Shown here: in pieces, positions 34,470-43,925 of the stretch
How positions within the stretch are numbered: the stretch's first letter is position 1
Layout: each line of letters begins with the position of its first letter
From: Acetoanaerobium sticklandii
GTDB taxonomy: Bacteria > Bacillota > Clostridia > Peptostreptococcales > Filifactoraceae
NCBI RefSeq assembly: GCF_000196455.1
Contig: NC_014614.1
Location: 696,501-760,500, forward strand
DNA length: 64,000 bases
Direction of reading: 5' to 3'
The notes under the pieces: model-generated
Seen by the model: only the letters and a program-made list of their open reading frames with translations
Databases searched by the model: none
What the model was told of the DNA's origin: nothing
Translations under genes and position numbers: made by a program

Positions 34470-36689
34470 ATGGATATTAAATTGAACGACTTTAAGAAGT
34501 TAAAAGGTAAATTTAGAAATTTTAAAATGCATAATACAAGGTTCACTTTAAATAGGCAGATGAGAGATTTTTTGAAAGATAAGTTTAAAATGAATCTAGA
34601 CATGAGAATAATAGACAATCTTAGCATTCAAAACAAACTTTTAGTTCTTGTCTTAGTAACAAGTTTAATTCCTCTTATGCTTTTGAGCAGTATAGTGCTT
34701 GTAAATACGAGTAGCACAATGAAAGAAGAGATATACAAGGAAAATGAGCTGTACACTTCTATGACAAAAAATCGAATAAATGACTATTTTGATAATAGGC
34801 AGTCGGATGCAAAACTGGTTGCTCAGTCTAAGCCTATTAGAGAAGGGCTACAAGTAATTAATTCATTTGAGGCAGATAAAACTAAAATTGATGCGATAAA
34901 TAAGGATTTTGAAAATATTTTAAAAATCGCAATAGATGAGTATAACTATACGGATGTTTTCATAACTAACAAATACAAGGAAGTAGTATTTTCAATTAAT
35001 TATGACAAGCTAGACATTTCTCCTCTTGCTGTAGAAGGAAGCTATGTTCAAAAAGCTCTTGATGGAAATCAAAACTGGTCAAGTGTGTTTAGAAACAGCT
35101 TTATAGATGACAACATTATGGTTTTATCTACACCTATATTTGGATATCAAGATGAAGCTAGCCCTATAGGAGTACTTAATATAGTGCTTAATCAAGAAGA
35201 AATAAATAGAATTGTTCAATCTGAGATAGAAAAGATAGGAGAAACAGCGCAGATATATATTGTAGATGACAAGGGAATGCTTTTAACGGATACACTTAAG
35301 AATAAATCAGAGGAAATTAAAGCTCTAAATTATGAAGTGAAATCTAAAGCAGTAGATAGCTTGATAAAAACTTTAAATAGGGGAGAATATGATTATTCTG
35401 AAACAAAAGCCTATAAAAATTTTCAAGGGAAGAAGGTTATTGGAACTGTATCGACAGTAAATATAGGGGATTCCTATAGCGGAATTATAACTGAAATTGA
35501 GGAAAATGAAGGATTTTATAAGCTGTATGAACTAAGAAACAATTTGATTTTAGTAGCTTTAATCATAATATTAATCTGCTTTATTATAGCAACTTTTTTA
35601 TCCAAAACTATAAGTCAGCCGATTAAGCAGATAACTAAATGGAGTGATGAAATAGCAGAATTTAAACTCGAGCATGATGAATTAAAGCAAGAGAAACTTC
35701 GAAAAGATGAGGTGGGAGAATTACATACAGCTATGGGAAAGATAGTCAATAATTTTAAGCAAATAATAAATCAGGTGAATACTTCTTCAAAGTCAATAGC
35801 AGAAATCTCCAGTACCTTAGATCAAAACTCCCTAACTTGTGAGCTTATGGCAAACGAAGTGGATAAAGCTATAGAAAACATAGCAGTGGGCTCTGAAAAG
35901 CAAGCTGAAAACTCTATAGAATGCTTAACTGAAACTGAAGTATTAAGTGAAATATTAGAAACTCAGGAAAGTCATATAAAGCAAATGTATTTAGAAACTA
36001 ATCAAGTGGCTAATGTTACGAATAGTGGACTTAAAGTAATTGACGAACTAGAGCAAATAAATGAAGCTTCTAAAGAAGCAAATAAAAATGTTTATCACAA
36101 AATAAATGAAGCAACAGAAAGCTCAGTAAAAATTGGAAAGGCAAGTCAAATGATTATTGATATAGCAAGTAAAACGAACCTACTAGCAATAAATGCATCA
36201 ATTGAAGCGGCTAGAGCTGGAGAAGCTGGAAGAGGCTTTGCAGTAGTAGCAGAGGAAATAAGAATGCTATCTGAGCAGTCTAAGGATTCTGTAAATACTA
36301 TAAATGCTATTGTAAATGAAGTTAAGGATAAGAATTCTCAAGCTGCGAAAACTATTGATACTCTTGTTGAAATATTTGAAAAGCAGAAAACAAGAGTTAT
36401 AGATACTAAGTCCACATATCATCAAATTATAGATTCAATTTCAAAGGTAAATAGTCAAGCCAATATGCTGAAATCCAGTACTGAGCTTATAAAGGAAGCA
36501 AAGAAGGCTGTTGAAACTAATATAGAGCTTCTTTCATGTATCAGTCAGGAAAACTCAGCTTCTACCCAGAAAATTTCTGGCTCTGTTAAAAATCATGCTC
36601 AGGCAATAACAAAGATAGTTGAGACCTCTAATATATTAAATTCACTTTCGAATGAGCTAAATCAAGCTGTTGAGGTTTTTGAACTATAA
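34470..36689 (+). CDS. Transmembrane methyl-accepting chemotaxis protein, possibly phosphate-regulated
   Basis: This 739-residue chemoreceptor has an unusually long, basic cytoplasmic N-terminus (about 50 residues) before the first membrane helix (about 53-76). A Cache-like extracellular sensor covers about 80-350 (FITNKYKEVVFSINYDK, IYIVDDKGMLLTD), and the second helix lies at about 353-376. HAMP and the MA domain follow with KTNLLAINASIEAARAGEAG near 568-587. TTAACA repeats upstream and the pst operon just downstream suggest it is made during phosphate limitation. Phosphate or an organophosphate as ligand is a guess. Confidence 0.9.
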   Translation: MDIKLNDFKKLKGKFRNFKMHNTRFTLNRQMRDFLKDKFKMNLDMRIIDNLSIQNKLLVLVLVTSLIPLMLLSSIVLVNTSSTMKEEIYKENELYTSMTKNRINDYFDNRQSDAKLVAQSKPIREGLQVINSFEADKTKIDAINKDFENILKIAIDEYNYTDVFITNKYKEVVFSINYDKLDISPLAVEGSYVQKALDGNQNWSSVFRNSFIDDNIMVLSTPIFGYQDEASPIGVLNIVLNQEEINRIVQSEIEKIGETAQIYIVDDKGMLLTDTLKNKSEEIKALNYEVKSKAVDSLIKTLNRGEYDYSETKAYKNFQGKKVIGTVSTVNIGDSYSGIITEIEENEGFYKLYELRNNLILVALIIILICFIIATFLSKTISQPIKQITKWSDEIAEFKLEHDELKQEKLRKDEVGELHTAMGKIVNNFKQIINQVNTSSKSIAEISSTLDQNSLTCELMANEVDKAIENIAVGSEKQAENSIECLTETEVLSEILETQESHIKQMYLETNQVANVTNSGLKVIDELEQINEASKEANKNVYHKINEATESSVKIGKASQMIIDIASKTNLLAINASIEAARAGEAGRGFAVVAEEIRMLSEQSKDSVNTINAIVNEVKDKNSQAAKTIDTLVEIFEKQKTRVIDTKSTYHQIIDSISKVNSQANMLKSSTELIKEAKKAVETNIELLSCISQENSASTQKISGSVKNHAQAITKIVETSNILNSLSNELNQAVEVFEL

Positions 36690-36704
36690 TAATCAGATTA
36701 GGAT

Positions 36705-36769
36705 TTAACATAATCTTTACCAAAAGTTTACCTTATCTAAACGAAAGACAAAATTTGAGGTGCTATAAT
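36705..36769 (+). promoter_or_regulatory. pstS promoter: Pho box array and extended -10 promoter of pstS
   Basis: Four repeats lie exactly 11 bases apart: TTAACA at 36705, TTTACC at 36716, TTTACC at 36727 and TAAACG at 36738. They are followed by TGCTATAAT (extended -10, 36761-36769). No -35 consensus is present, as expected for a promoter that depends on an activator bound at the repeats. This is the standard form of a PhoP-activated pst promoter. Confidence 0.75.
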
Positions 36770-36848
36770 TCAGTTGTAAAGACAAGTTAACAAAGTATGT
36801 AAAAAACATACTAAATAAAAAGATAAAATATTAGGAGGTTACTTAAAC

Positions 36849-37847
36849 ATGAAAAAATGGATGGCAGCATTACTAGCAGTGGCTTTGATGGTGGGGACGG
36901 TTGGATGTGCAGGTACAAGTTCTGAGTCAGAAGGAACACAAGAAGAAGTAGCAAGCGAAGCTTCAGAACTATCAGGACAGGTAATAGTTGATGGCTCAGG
37001 AACAGTGTATCCTCTTATGGCAAACATAGCAGAAAATTACATGACAAGTGTTCAGCCAGGAGTAAGTGTACAAGTTGGTAGAGCAGGTTCAAGTGCAGGC
37101 TTTAAGAAATTCATTCCGGGGGAACTAGATTTTGCTGATGCATCTAGAGCAATCAAGGATGAAGAAAAAGCTCAACTAGAAGAAAAAGGAATGAAATTAG
37201 GAGAAAATGTTCTAGAGTTTAAGTTAGCTCTTGATGGACTTACAATGGTAATAAACAAAGAAAATACTTGGGCTAAAGAAATGACTAAGGATGAGATTGT
37301 TAAGATGTATCTTTCTGGAAGCTACAATGCTGATGATGTTGTAAAGTGGTCAGATATAAGAGCAGATTGGCCAGCAGAAGAAATTAAATTCTATGGACCT
37401 AATGAAAATCACGGAACCTTTGAATTTTTCTTTGAAAAGATTTTAGATGAGCAAGATATGGTTAAAACTGCAAACCTGCAACAAGAGTATTCAACACTAG
37501 TAGACTTAGTTTCAAACGATAAAAATGCTATAGCGTTCTTTGGATATGGATATTATGCTAGCAACCAAGACAAGCTTCAAGCTGTTCATGTTGATTTTGG
37601 AAACGGACCAGTTGAGCCAACTCTTGAAACTATAGGTGAAGATCTTCCATATGCTGGCTTTACTAGACCAGTGTTCACATACCTAAACGCAGATTATGCA
37701 AAAGAAAGACCTCAAGTTCTTGATTATGCAAAGTTTGTAGTATCAAAGGATGGAGCAGCTAAACTAGCAGGGGACAATGGATTTGCACCTCTTCCTGATT
37801 CAGTATACGCAGAGTATCAAGCTCAGCTAGAAAAATTAAGTCAATAA
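36849..37847 (+). CDS. pstS: Phosphate-binding lipoprotein PstS
   Basis: This is the extracellular phosphate-binding protein of the high-affinity Pst importer (332 residues). A lipoprotein signal ends at Cys20 (the -3 residue is Thr, slightly unusual), followed by a Ser/Glu-rich linker. The phosphate-binding motifs are present: DGSGTVYPL near 50, RAGSSAGFKKF near 80 and DASRAIK near 98. The ribosome-binding site is TTAGGAGG. It is the first gene of pstSCAB-phoU. Confidence 0.96.
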   Translation: MKKWMAALLAVALMVGTVGCAGTSSESEGTQEEVASEASELSGQVIVDGSGTVYPLMANIAENYMTSVQPGVSVQVGRAGSSAGFKKFIPGELDFADASRAIKDEEKAQLEEKGMKLGENVLEFKLALDGLTMVINKENTWAKEMTKDEIVKMYLSGSYNADDVVKWSDIRADWPAEEIKFYGPNENHGTFEFFFEKILDEQDMVKTANLQQEYSTLVDLVSNDKNAIAFFGYGYYASNQDKLQAVHVDFGNGPVEPTLETIGEDLPYAGFTRPVFTYLNADYAKERPQVLDYAKFVVSKDGAAKLAGDNGFAPLPDSVYAEYQAQLEKLSQ

Positions 37848-37870
37848 AATTTTATATAAATTACTGGATA

Positions 37871-37898
37871 AAGATGAGGGATACTTTTCTCTCATCTT
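37871..37898 (+). promoter_or_regulatory. Hairpin between pstS and pstC
   Basis: An 8-bp stem extended by two further pairs (37871-37880 with 37889-37898) lacks a good T-run directly after it. Such a hairpin probably stabilises the pstS message or partly attenuates reading into pstC, giving more binding protein than channel. Confidence 0.5.
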
Positions 37899-37959
37899 AG
37901 TCTGGTTTTAAATACTAATGATAAATAGCTAGATGGTTTACGAAAGGAGCATGGTTGTT

Positions 37960-38883
37960 ATGGGTAGTATGCCCAATGTAAGAGAAATGATTCAATTAAA
38001 TATCAGTAAGAATAAAAATACTTCAGATAAAATAATGCCTAAGTTTTTATTTGTAACAGCATCTATTTCAATATTAACTACTGTAGGAATAATACTTACT
38101 CTAGTTATAGATGCAGCAAAATTTTTCAGTAGTGTGCCACTTGCCGAGGTGTTTAGTACAAACCTGTCACCTCTAGGAGCAAATCCATCATTTGGAATCC
38201 TTCCTCTTATAAATGGAACTATATTTACCACGCTTATTGCTATGCTAGTTGCTATACCCTTTGGTTTATCATCAGCAATTTATTTAAGTCAGTTTGCAAG
38301 TGAAAGCAAAAGAAAAATATTAAAGCCTATGATGGAGGTTTTAGCTGGAATTCCAACTATAGTTTATGGATTCTTTGCTTATTCTTTTGTAACACCTTTG
38401 CTTATGAAAATAATACCTTCCCTAGAAGCTAAAAATATTATAAGTCCTGGAATTGTAATGGGAATAATGATTATACCTCTTGTCGCATCTCTATCAGAAG
38501 ATGCTATGAACGCGGTTCCTGAGTCTATGAAAGAAGGAGCACTTGGACTTGGTTCTACTAGATTAGAGGTTGCTTTTAAGGTAGTAATACCTGCTGCTAT
38601 ATCAGGAATAATGGCATCATTTGTTTTAGGAATATCAAGAGCAATAGGAGAAACTATGATAGTGGCTATAGCAAGTGGAAGCAGTAAGGCATTTACCTTT
38701 GATATCACTAGATCTATGCAGACCATGACAGCTTATATAGTTGAGTTTACAAGTGGAGATGCAGGAAGCGGAACAGTTGGTTACTACAGCTTGTATGCTG
38801 TTGGATTATTGTTATTCTTATTTACATTAATCATGAATCTGCTAGCACAGTATATTTCTAAAAAATACAGGGAGGAATATTAA
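37960..38883 (+). CDS. pstC: Phosphate ABC transporter permease PstC
   Basis: This channel subunit of the Pst system has 307 residues from the start I prefer. AAAGGAG ends at 37949, so the ATG at 37960 has a normal spacing; the earlier ATGs at 37933 and 37951 sit upstream of, or directly against, the ribosome-binding site. Six membrane segments are visible. The permease loop SEDAMNAVPESMKEGALGLGSTRLE with the conserved Glu-Gly-Ala-x-Gly-Leu-Gly pattern contacts PstB. Confidence 0.94.
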   Translation: MGSMPNVREMIQLNISKNKNTSDKIMPKFLFVTASISILTTVGIILTLVIDAAKFFSSVPLAEVFSTNLSPLGANPSFGILPLINGTIFTTLIAMLVAIPFGLSSAIYLSQFASESKRKILKPMMEVLAGIPTIVYGFFAYSFVTPLLMKIIPSLEAKNIISPGIVMGIMIIPLVASLSEDAMNAVPESMKEGALGLGSTRLEVAFKVVIPAAISGIMASFVLGISRAIGETMIVAIASGSSKAFTFDITRSMQTMTAYIVEFTSGDAGSGTVGYYSLYAVGLLLFLFTLIMNLLAQYISKKYREEY

Positions 38884-38884
38884 T

Positions 38885-39835
38885 ATGAACTTAGATGTAC
38901 AAATTAAAAATACTGCTCCTCTTAAAAATAATTTAACTCTGAAAACTAATCCTGATAATAAGGGATTTGAAATAAACATGAAAAAAATGAAACACAGAAT
39001 AGCCCTTGATAAGGGTTCTAAATTTATTTTTTCTCTTTCAACTCTAGTTTCACTAGTTGTGCTTGGAATTCTAATATATAGAATATCCATTCAAAGCATA
39101 GGCTGGCTGGATATGGATTTTTTAACTAGCAATCTTTCGATTTTTCCTGAAAAAGCTGGAATAAAAGGAGCTATACTTGGAACCTTATATCTGATGAGCA
39201 TCGTAATACCAGTTGTGTGCATACTTGGAGTATCTACAGCTATTTATCTTGAGGAATATGCAAATAAAGGCAAAATCCAATCCTTTATAAAGGTCAATAT
39301 ATCAAACCTTGCCAGCGTGCCATCTGTAATATTTGGTTTACTTGGACTTGCTGTTTTCGGGAGAATATTTTCTTTGGGTTCAAGTATTTTAGCTGGAGGG
39401 CTTACTATGTCATTATTAGTGCTTCCAGTTGTAGTTGTGGCTAGTCAAGAGGCTTTAAGAGCTGTGCCAGGATATCTAAGAGAAGCTTCATATGCAATGG
39501 GAGCTTCAAAATGGACTACAACTTGGAAGGTAGTGCTTCCTGTAGCTGTTCCAGGAATACTTACAGGCGTTATTTTATCTGTATCAAGAGCTATAGGAGA
39601 AACCGCGCCTCTTGTCGTGCTAGGTGTTCCTACACTTATTATGAAGCTTCCGACTAGCATTATGGATGATTTTACCGCTATGCCAATCCAGATTTATTAC
39701 TGGACTTTAGATACAGTGCTTACAAAAGAATATGCTAACCTAGCAGCTGCAACTATAGTAGTTTTGCTCCTAGTGTTATTTATAATGAATTTTACAGCTA
39801 TTTTAATTAGAAATAAATTTCAAAGAAAATTTTAA
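38885..39835 (+). CDS. pstA: Phosphate ABC transporter permease PstA
   Basis: This is the second channel subunit (316 residues). It carries a polar N-terminal extension of about 45 residues before the first membrane helix, longer than most PstA proteins. The permease loop SQEALRAVPGYLREASYAMGASKW and the final membrane segments are typical. The start has GGGAGGAATATT and follows pstC after one base. Confidence 0.94.
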   Translation: MNLDVQIKNTAPLKNNLTLKTNPDNKGFEINMKKMKHRIALDKGSKFIFSLSTLVSLVVLGILIYRISIQSIGWLDMDFLTSNLSIFPEKAGIKGAILGTLYLMSIVIPVVCILGVSTAIYLEEYANKGKIQSFIKVNISNLASVPSVIFGLLGLAVFGRIFSLGSSILAGGLTMSLLVLPVVVVASQEALRAVPGYLREASYAMGASKWTTTWKVVLPVAVPGILTGVILSVSRAIGETAPLVVLGVPTLIMKLPTSIMDDFTAMPIQIYYWTLDTVLTKEYANLAAATIVVLLLVLFIMNFTAILIRNKFQRKF

Positions 39836-39851
39836 TTAGGAGGAATGAAGC

Positions 39852-40631
39852 TTGACAGAAAATGTAAAGTTAAGCAATGAAGTCGTTTATGACGTAAAGG
39901 ATTTAAATTTATGGTACGGAAAAGACCAAGCTCTTAGAAATATCAACATGCAGATTCTAAAAAATAGAGTTACAGCAATCATAGGACCTTCAGGTTGTGG
40001 AAAATCAACCTTTATAAAAACACTAAACAGAATGATAGAAAATATACCAGTTGTAAGAACTACAGGAGAAATAAACTACCACGGAACTGATATATTTGAT
40101 AAAAGTGTGAGGCTAGAAGAACTTAGAACTAGAGTAGGAATGGTATTTCAAAAACCAAATCCTTTTCCAAAGAGCATATACGAAAATGTGCTTTATGGAC
40201 CTAAAATTCATGGAATAAAAGATAAGAAAATACTATCTGAAATTCTTGAAACTAGTTTAAAGGCAGCGGCACTATGGGATGAAGTAAAGGATAGATTAGA
40301 TGACAACGCCTATGGATTATCAGGAGGACAACAGCAAAGACTATGCATAGCTAGATGCCTAGCTGTTCAGCCCGATGTAATTTTGATGGATGAACCTACG
40401 TCAGCTCTTGACCCTATAGCAACATCTAAAATAGAGGACTTGATTGAAACGTTGAAAAATCAATATTCTATAGTAATAGTTACTCACTCGATGCAGCAAG
40501 CGGCGAGAATATCAGATAAGACTGCATTTTTCTTGATGGGAGAAATGATAGAGTACGACGATACAAATATAATATTTACTTCGCCAAGAGATAAAAGAAC
40601 AGAAGATTATGTAACTGGAAGATTCGGTTAG
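39852..40631 (+). CDS. pstB: Phosphate ABC transporter ATP-binding protein PstB
   Basis: This is the ATPase that drives phosphate import (259 residues). Walker A GPSGCGKS is at 45-52, the PstB-specific GMVFQKPNPFPKSIYENV lies near 97, the signature LSGGQQQRLCIARC near 154 and Walker B VILMDEPTSALDP near 175. Translation starts at a TTG with TAGGAGG 8 bases upstream. Six bases separate it from phoU. Confidence 0.97.
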   Translation: MTENVKLSNEVVYDVKDLNLWYGKDQALRNINMQILKNRVTAIIGPSGCGKSTFIKTLNRMIENIPVVRTTGEINYHGTDIFDKSVRLEELRTRVGMVFQKPNPFPKSIYENVLYGPKIHGIKDKKILSEILETSLKAAALWDEVKDRLDDNAYGLSGGQQQRLCIARCLAVQPDVILMDEPTSALDPIATSKIEDLIETLKNQYSIVIVTHSMQQAARISDKTAFFLMGEMIEYDDTNIIFTSPRDKRTEDYVTGRFG

Positions 40632-40637
40632 GAGGAT

Positions 40638-41294
40638 ATGATGATAAGAGAAGGGTTTGACAATGATTTAAAATATCTTTCTTCTCAGGTTTTAGGGATG
40701 ATGGATATGGTAAGAGATATACTAACAGAGGTTATAAGGACTTTAGAAGAGCAAGATGTTCATGGAGCAAGAGAAATATTCAAATTTGACGACAGAATAG
40801 ATGAGAAAATGAACCAAATTGAAGAAAAATGTATTGAGCTGATTGCTTTACAGCAACCAAAGGCAAAGGACTTAAGAACTTTGTTTTCTCTTATTAAAAT
40901 GGTCACTGATTTAGAGCGTATGGGTGATTACTGCGTAAATATTGCTAGAGAGGTAATCCTTATAGGTAAAGAGCCTCTTATGAAAGAACTAAAAGACATA
41001 CCTAAAATGAGAGATATCATACTAAATATGATAGATGCTACAAAAATTAGCTTTAAGGAGCTAGATGCAGATCTTGCAATAGAAGTGAGCAGAGATGATG
41101 AGATGATAGATGAAATTTATAAGGATATATATAATGAGATTTTACTAAAGATTCACGAAAACAGAGAAAATATAAGCCAAGGTACTAAGCTTCTTTTTAT
41201 AGGCAGATATCTAGAGAGAATAGCTGATCATCTTACTAATGTATGTGAAAAAATAGTATATATTACTAGAGGAGAGCGACTAGAACTTAATTAG
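40638..41294 (+). CDS. phoU: Phosphate transport regulator PhoU
   Basis: This is a cytoplasmic all-helical protein that links Pst activity to the PhoR/PhoP signalling pair and limits phosphate uptake (218 residues). Two PhoU repeats are visible by the paired motifs LERMGDYCVNIARE near 94-107 and LERIADHLTNVCEK near 195-208, which bind metal clusters in known structures. The last gene of the pst operon. No phoR or phoP gene is present in the window. Confidence 0.96.
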   Translation: MMIREGFDNDLKYLSSQVLGMMDMVRDILTEVIRTLEEQDVHGAREIFKFDDRIDEKMNQIEEKCIELIALQQPKAKDLRTLFSLIKMVTDLERMGDYCVNIAREVILIGKEPLMKELKDIPKMRDIILNMIDATKISFKELDADLAIEVSRDDEMIDEIYKDIYNEILLKIHENRENISQGTKLLFIGRYLERIADHLTNVCEKIVYITRGERLELN

Positions 41295-41407
41295 TAATGT
41301 TGTTTTAATTAAAACAATCTTTAGAAATATATAGAGAGTACAAAATAAATATATAATTTTGATTTTTATTCTAAAATGAAGTATATTAATACAAAAATAT
41401 CCAACTG

Positions 41408-41416
41408 TGATATAAT
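41408..41416 (+). promoter_or_regulatory. Extended -10 promoter of the desulfurase-like gene
   Basis: TGATATAAT lies 35 bases before the ATG at 41451. Because it falls inside a longer possible reading frame starting at 41376, it argues for the shorter protein. Confidence 0.6.
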
Positions 41417-41450
41417 AAAACTAAATAATATGCAGTTAGGGGAGAATAGT

Positions 41451-42599
41451 ATGGGAATCTATCTTGATAATGGAGCCACATCATATCCAAAGCCGAGTCA
41501 AGTTGCTAAAGCAGTATTTGATTTCATGGTGGATATAGGAGTTTCATCAGGCAGAGGCGGATATAAAAAAGCAATGGTCGCTGATAAGATAGTTTACGAT
41601 ACTAGAAAGCTTATCTCTAAACTATTCAATCAAAATGACCCTAAGAAGGTCATTTTTACTTTAAATGTAACTGAAGCCATAAATATGGCTCTTTATGGAA
41701 TACTTGAAGAAAATGACCATGTCATAACAAGCTCCTTGGAGCATAACGTTGTTTGGAGATGTCTCAAGACCATGGAAAGAGATAAAGGCATAACTATTTC
41801 GAATGCTTCCTGTGACAAAGACGGAACTACAAAAGCTGAAGATGTAGAAGCTTTGATTAATAAAAATACAAAGCTTATAATCTTTACACATGCTTCAAAT
41901 GTTCTGGGAAGTATCCAGCCTATAGCGCAAATAGGTGAGATAGCGAAAAGACACAATGTACTATTTTTAGTGGATACGGCTCAGACAGCAGGAGCTTTTG
42001 ATATAGATATGCAAAGAGATAATATAGATATAATTGCATTTACTGGGCACAAGTCACTTATGGGGCCAATGGGAACTGGTGGACTTGCAATCAGAGAAAG
42101 CGTAGATTTTAATCCTATAAAGCAAGGTGGAACTGGGGGAGACTCTGCATATCCTTATCAAGTGGATTACTATCCAAATAAGCTTGAAGTAGGAACATTG
42201 AATATAAGTGGAATAGCAGGACTAAAATCGGCTCTTGAATATATAGACAATGAGGGAATCAAGACCATACATAATAAAGAAAAAGAGCTAAGAGCCTATG
42301 CTTATGAGCTACTAAAAAAAATCGAGAAAGTAAAGCTTTATGGACCAGATGAATCAAAGGATTCGGCTATGGTTATATCTTTTAATATTGAAGGAATGCG
42401 CTGTGAAGATATAGCATATAAACTCGATAAAAATTACGATATTATGATAAGGGCAGGACTGCACTGTGCTCCTCTAGCTCATGAATTAATAGGGACTATA
42501 AAAACAGGAACGGCAAGAATTGGGATAGGTTATTTTAATACTAAAGAGGATATTGATAAGCTTTATGAGGCTCTTGTAGAAATTTCAAATGAAGCTTAG
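41451..42599 (+). CDS. Cysteine-desulfurase-like aminotransferase class V enzyme
   Basis: This PLP enzyme of 382 residues resembles NifS/CsdA-type cysteine desulfurases, closest in appearance to the group whose active-site loop reads RAGLHCAPLAH. The PLP lysine is Lys201 (FTGHKSLMGP) and the likely persulfide cysteine is Cys339. HASNVLGSIQPI and the VDTAQTAGAF region, which hold the cofactor, are intact. I use the ATG at 41451 because GGGGAG lies 9 bases upstream and the protein then begins like its family (GIYLDNGATSYPKP). It is followed by an Fe-S protein gene, so sulfur delivery is plausible. Confidence 0.88.
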   Translation: MGIYLDNGATSYPKPSQVAKAVFDFMVDIGVSSGRGGYKKAMVADKIVYDTRKLISKLFNQNDPKKVIFTLNVTEAINMALYGILEENDHVITSSLEHNVVWRCLKTMERDKGITISNASCDKDGTTKAEDVEALINKNTKLIIFTHASNVLGSIQPIAQIGEIAKRHNVLFLVDTAQTAGAFDIDMQRDNIDIIAFTGHKSLMGPMGTGGLAIRESVDFNPIKQGGTGGDSAYPYQVDYYPNKLEVGTLNISGIAGLKSALEYIDNEGIKTIHNKEKELRAYAYELLKKIEKVKLYGPDESKDSAMVISFNIEGMRCEDIAYKLDKNYDIMIRAGLHCAPLAHELIGTIKTGTARIGIGYFNTKEDIDKLYEALVEISNEA

Positions 42600-42623
42600 T
42601 ATTTAGGGAGATAGGAGAATATC

Positions 42624-43160
42624 ATGGGGAAACTATTAGAAAGTATTATGCTTGATTTTATTGAGCCATGTACGGCTGATTTTAATAGAGTTAAGTTTCA
42701 TGCAATTTTTGATAAGGATATTTCAGAAATCTTTCCATATTTAAATGCCAAGATGAAATCGGCTATTTACAATGTTAGCTCAAATAGCCTGACCTTTAAA
42801 AAAGAATTTAGATTAATTACTCTGCATCCTACAAAATTATCTGTATCAAAAGCTGTAAACGAGTTTGATGCATATGAAATAATGGATATGGTTATGGAGC
42901 TAGTGAACTCTACTTATGATAGCAAGTCAAATATTACACCTTTGTACGAGAGAAGAGCAAACCCATCTACTATAGAAGTTTATAAGTATCTTCCAAAAAC
43001 AAATTGCAAAAGCTGTGGCTGTGCTACTTGTCTTTCCTTTGCCGCAAAAATGATAGCAGGAGAATATAAAATTAATTACTGCAAGACAATTTTTATTGAG
43101 GGCTATGAAGAGCAAAAGGAAAAGCTACTAGATATGGCTCAGACATTTGGCTGGGACTAA
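42624..43160 (+). CDS. (Fe-S)-cluster-binding protein
   Basis: This 178-residue protein has an uncharacterised N-terminal domain and a C-terminal Fe-S domain of the type seen in CO-dehydrogenase/corrinoid proteins. The cysteines are Cys128, Cys131, Cys133 and Cys136 within LPKTNCKSCGCATCLSFA, plus Cys153. A four-iron cluster is likely. It starts 24 bases after the desulfurase-like gene with GGGAGATAGGAG upstream and is probably co-transcribed. The electron partner is unknown. Confidence 0.82.
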   Translation: MGKLLESIMLDFIEPCTADFNRVKFHAIFDKDISEIFPYLNAKMKSAIYNVSSNSLTFKKEFRLITLHPTKLSVSKAVNEFDAYEIMDMVMELVNSTYDSKSNITPLYERRANPSTIEVYKYLPKTNCKSCGCATCLSFAAKMIAGEYKINYCKTIFIEGYEEQKEKLLDMAQTFGWD

Positions 43161-43194
43161 AATTATTATAGATGGAATTTAACAATTTCCTCTT

Positions 43195-43400
43195 GACTAT
43201 ATTTATACTAACATTCTATAACAATCTATTACCTATAGAAACAGAATTAAAAGATGTTATACTTTTATTTATGTTTTCTCTTTCAGCTGTATTATTAAGG
43301 AAGGGATTTAAAGATATAGAAAAGAAAGAAAACGTGGCATCTTAGAAGAAAACAACTTAAAAGAGTAACCAAATATATTAATGCTTATAAACTAATAAGA
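43195..43400 (+). pseudogene. 5'-truncated copy of the small two-helix membrane protein gene
   Basis: This segment is a close copy of 44028-44230: the stretch from about 43222 to 43325 encodes the same IETELKD...ILLFMFSLSAVLLRKGFKDIEKKE peptide, then diverges and hits a stop at 43342-43344. The first half of the gene, including any start codon, is missing. With the copy at 44028 it forms an imperfect direct repeat of about 200 bases. Confidence 0.8.
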
Positions 43401-43549
43401 ATAATATCAACATAAGTTTTAATTGGAACTGGTACTGGAACGGGTAAAAAAATCTAAAAATCATACGATATAATAGTGAGGATAATAAACAAAAGTCTTG
43501 AGTATTGAAATTACAATATTTAGGGCTTTTGTATTGTGATAGATAATAT
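43401..43549 (+). other. Non-coding stretch with -10 box and hairpin
   Basis: No gene is visible. The stretch contains a TATAAT (43469-43474) and an 18-base hairpin with several G-T pairs (43490-43507 with 43514-43531), which could be a weak terminator. It lies between two decayed genes and is probably remnant sequence. Confidence 0.4.
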
Positions 43550-43909
43550 ATGACAATATTACAATCAGCTATAATATGCAAAGAAATCTAAGAGCTATCA
43601 AATGGTAATCTTAACTTAATTAATGTAAGTAGTCAATTTTATAATAAAGAAATAGCAGAGTTTGACTTTGTTGTTTCTTGGATTCTTCAAGAGGGAGTAT
43701 ATAAAGAAAAAATTACGCTTATTGATACATCAGGAGAAGCTATTTCATCAAGAGAGAAACAGCTAGAAGCTCAAAATTATTTTTTTACATCCATCACTAC
43801 TTTTACGGTCGAGTTTGAAAAAAGTGGCGTATACTATATAAGTATAGAATTAGATGATAAAGAATTTATGAAAATACCTGTTATAGTTAGTTCTATAGAT
43901 ACTGAGTAA
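43550..43909 (+). pseudogene. DUF6941-like gene interrupted by a stop codon
   Basis: Read from ATG at 43550, the frame gives MTILQSAIICKEI, a TAA at 43589-43591, and then 105 further open codons ending at 43907-43909. The second part reads ELSNGNLNLINV...FVVSWILQEGVYKEKITLIDTSGEAI...SGVYYISIELDDKEFMKIPVIV. That is the layout of DUF6941-type proteins (a GxLNLINV motif, then a small beta-sandwich). There is no usable start after the stop codon. I call it a pseudogene; the family assignment is by eye. The next gene follows after 16 bases. Confidence 0.6.
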
Positions 43910-43925
43910 AAGGAGATATGTTAGG

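Noticed and set aside
41300..41325. TTGTTTTAATTAAAACAA palindrome after phoU as a terminator
   Set aside because: It has no proper loop beyond AATT and no T-run after it; chance palindromes are common in such AT-rich DNA.
41376..41450. 25-residue N-terminal extension of the desulfurase-like enzyme
   Set aside because: An extended -10 box lies inside it, and the family N-terminus begins at 41451.
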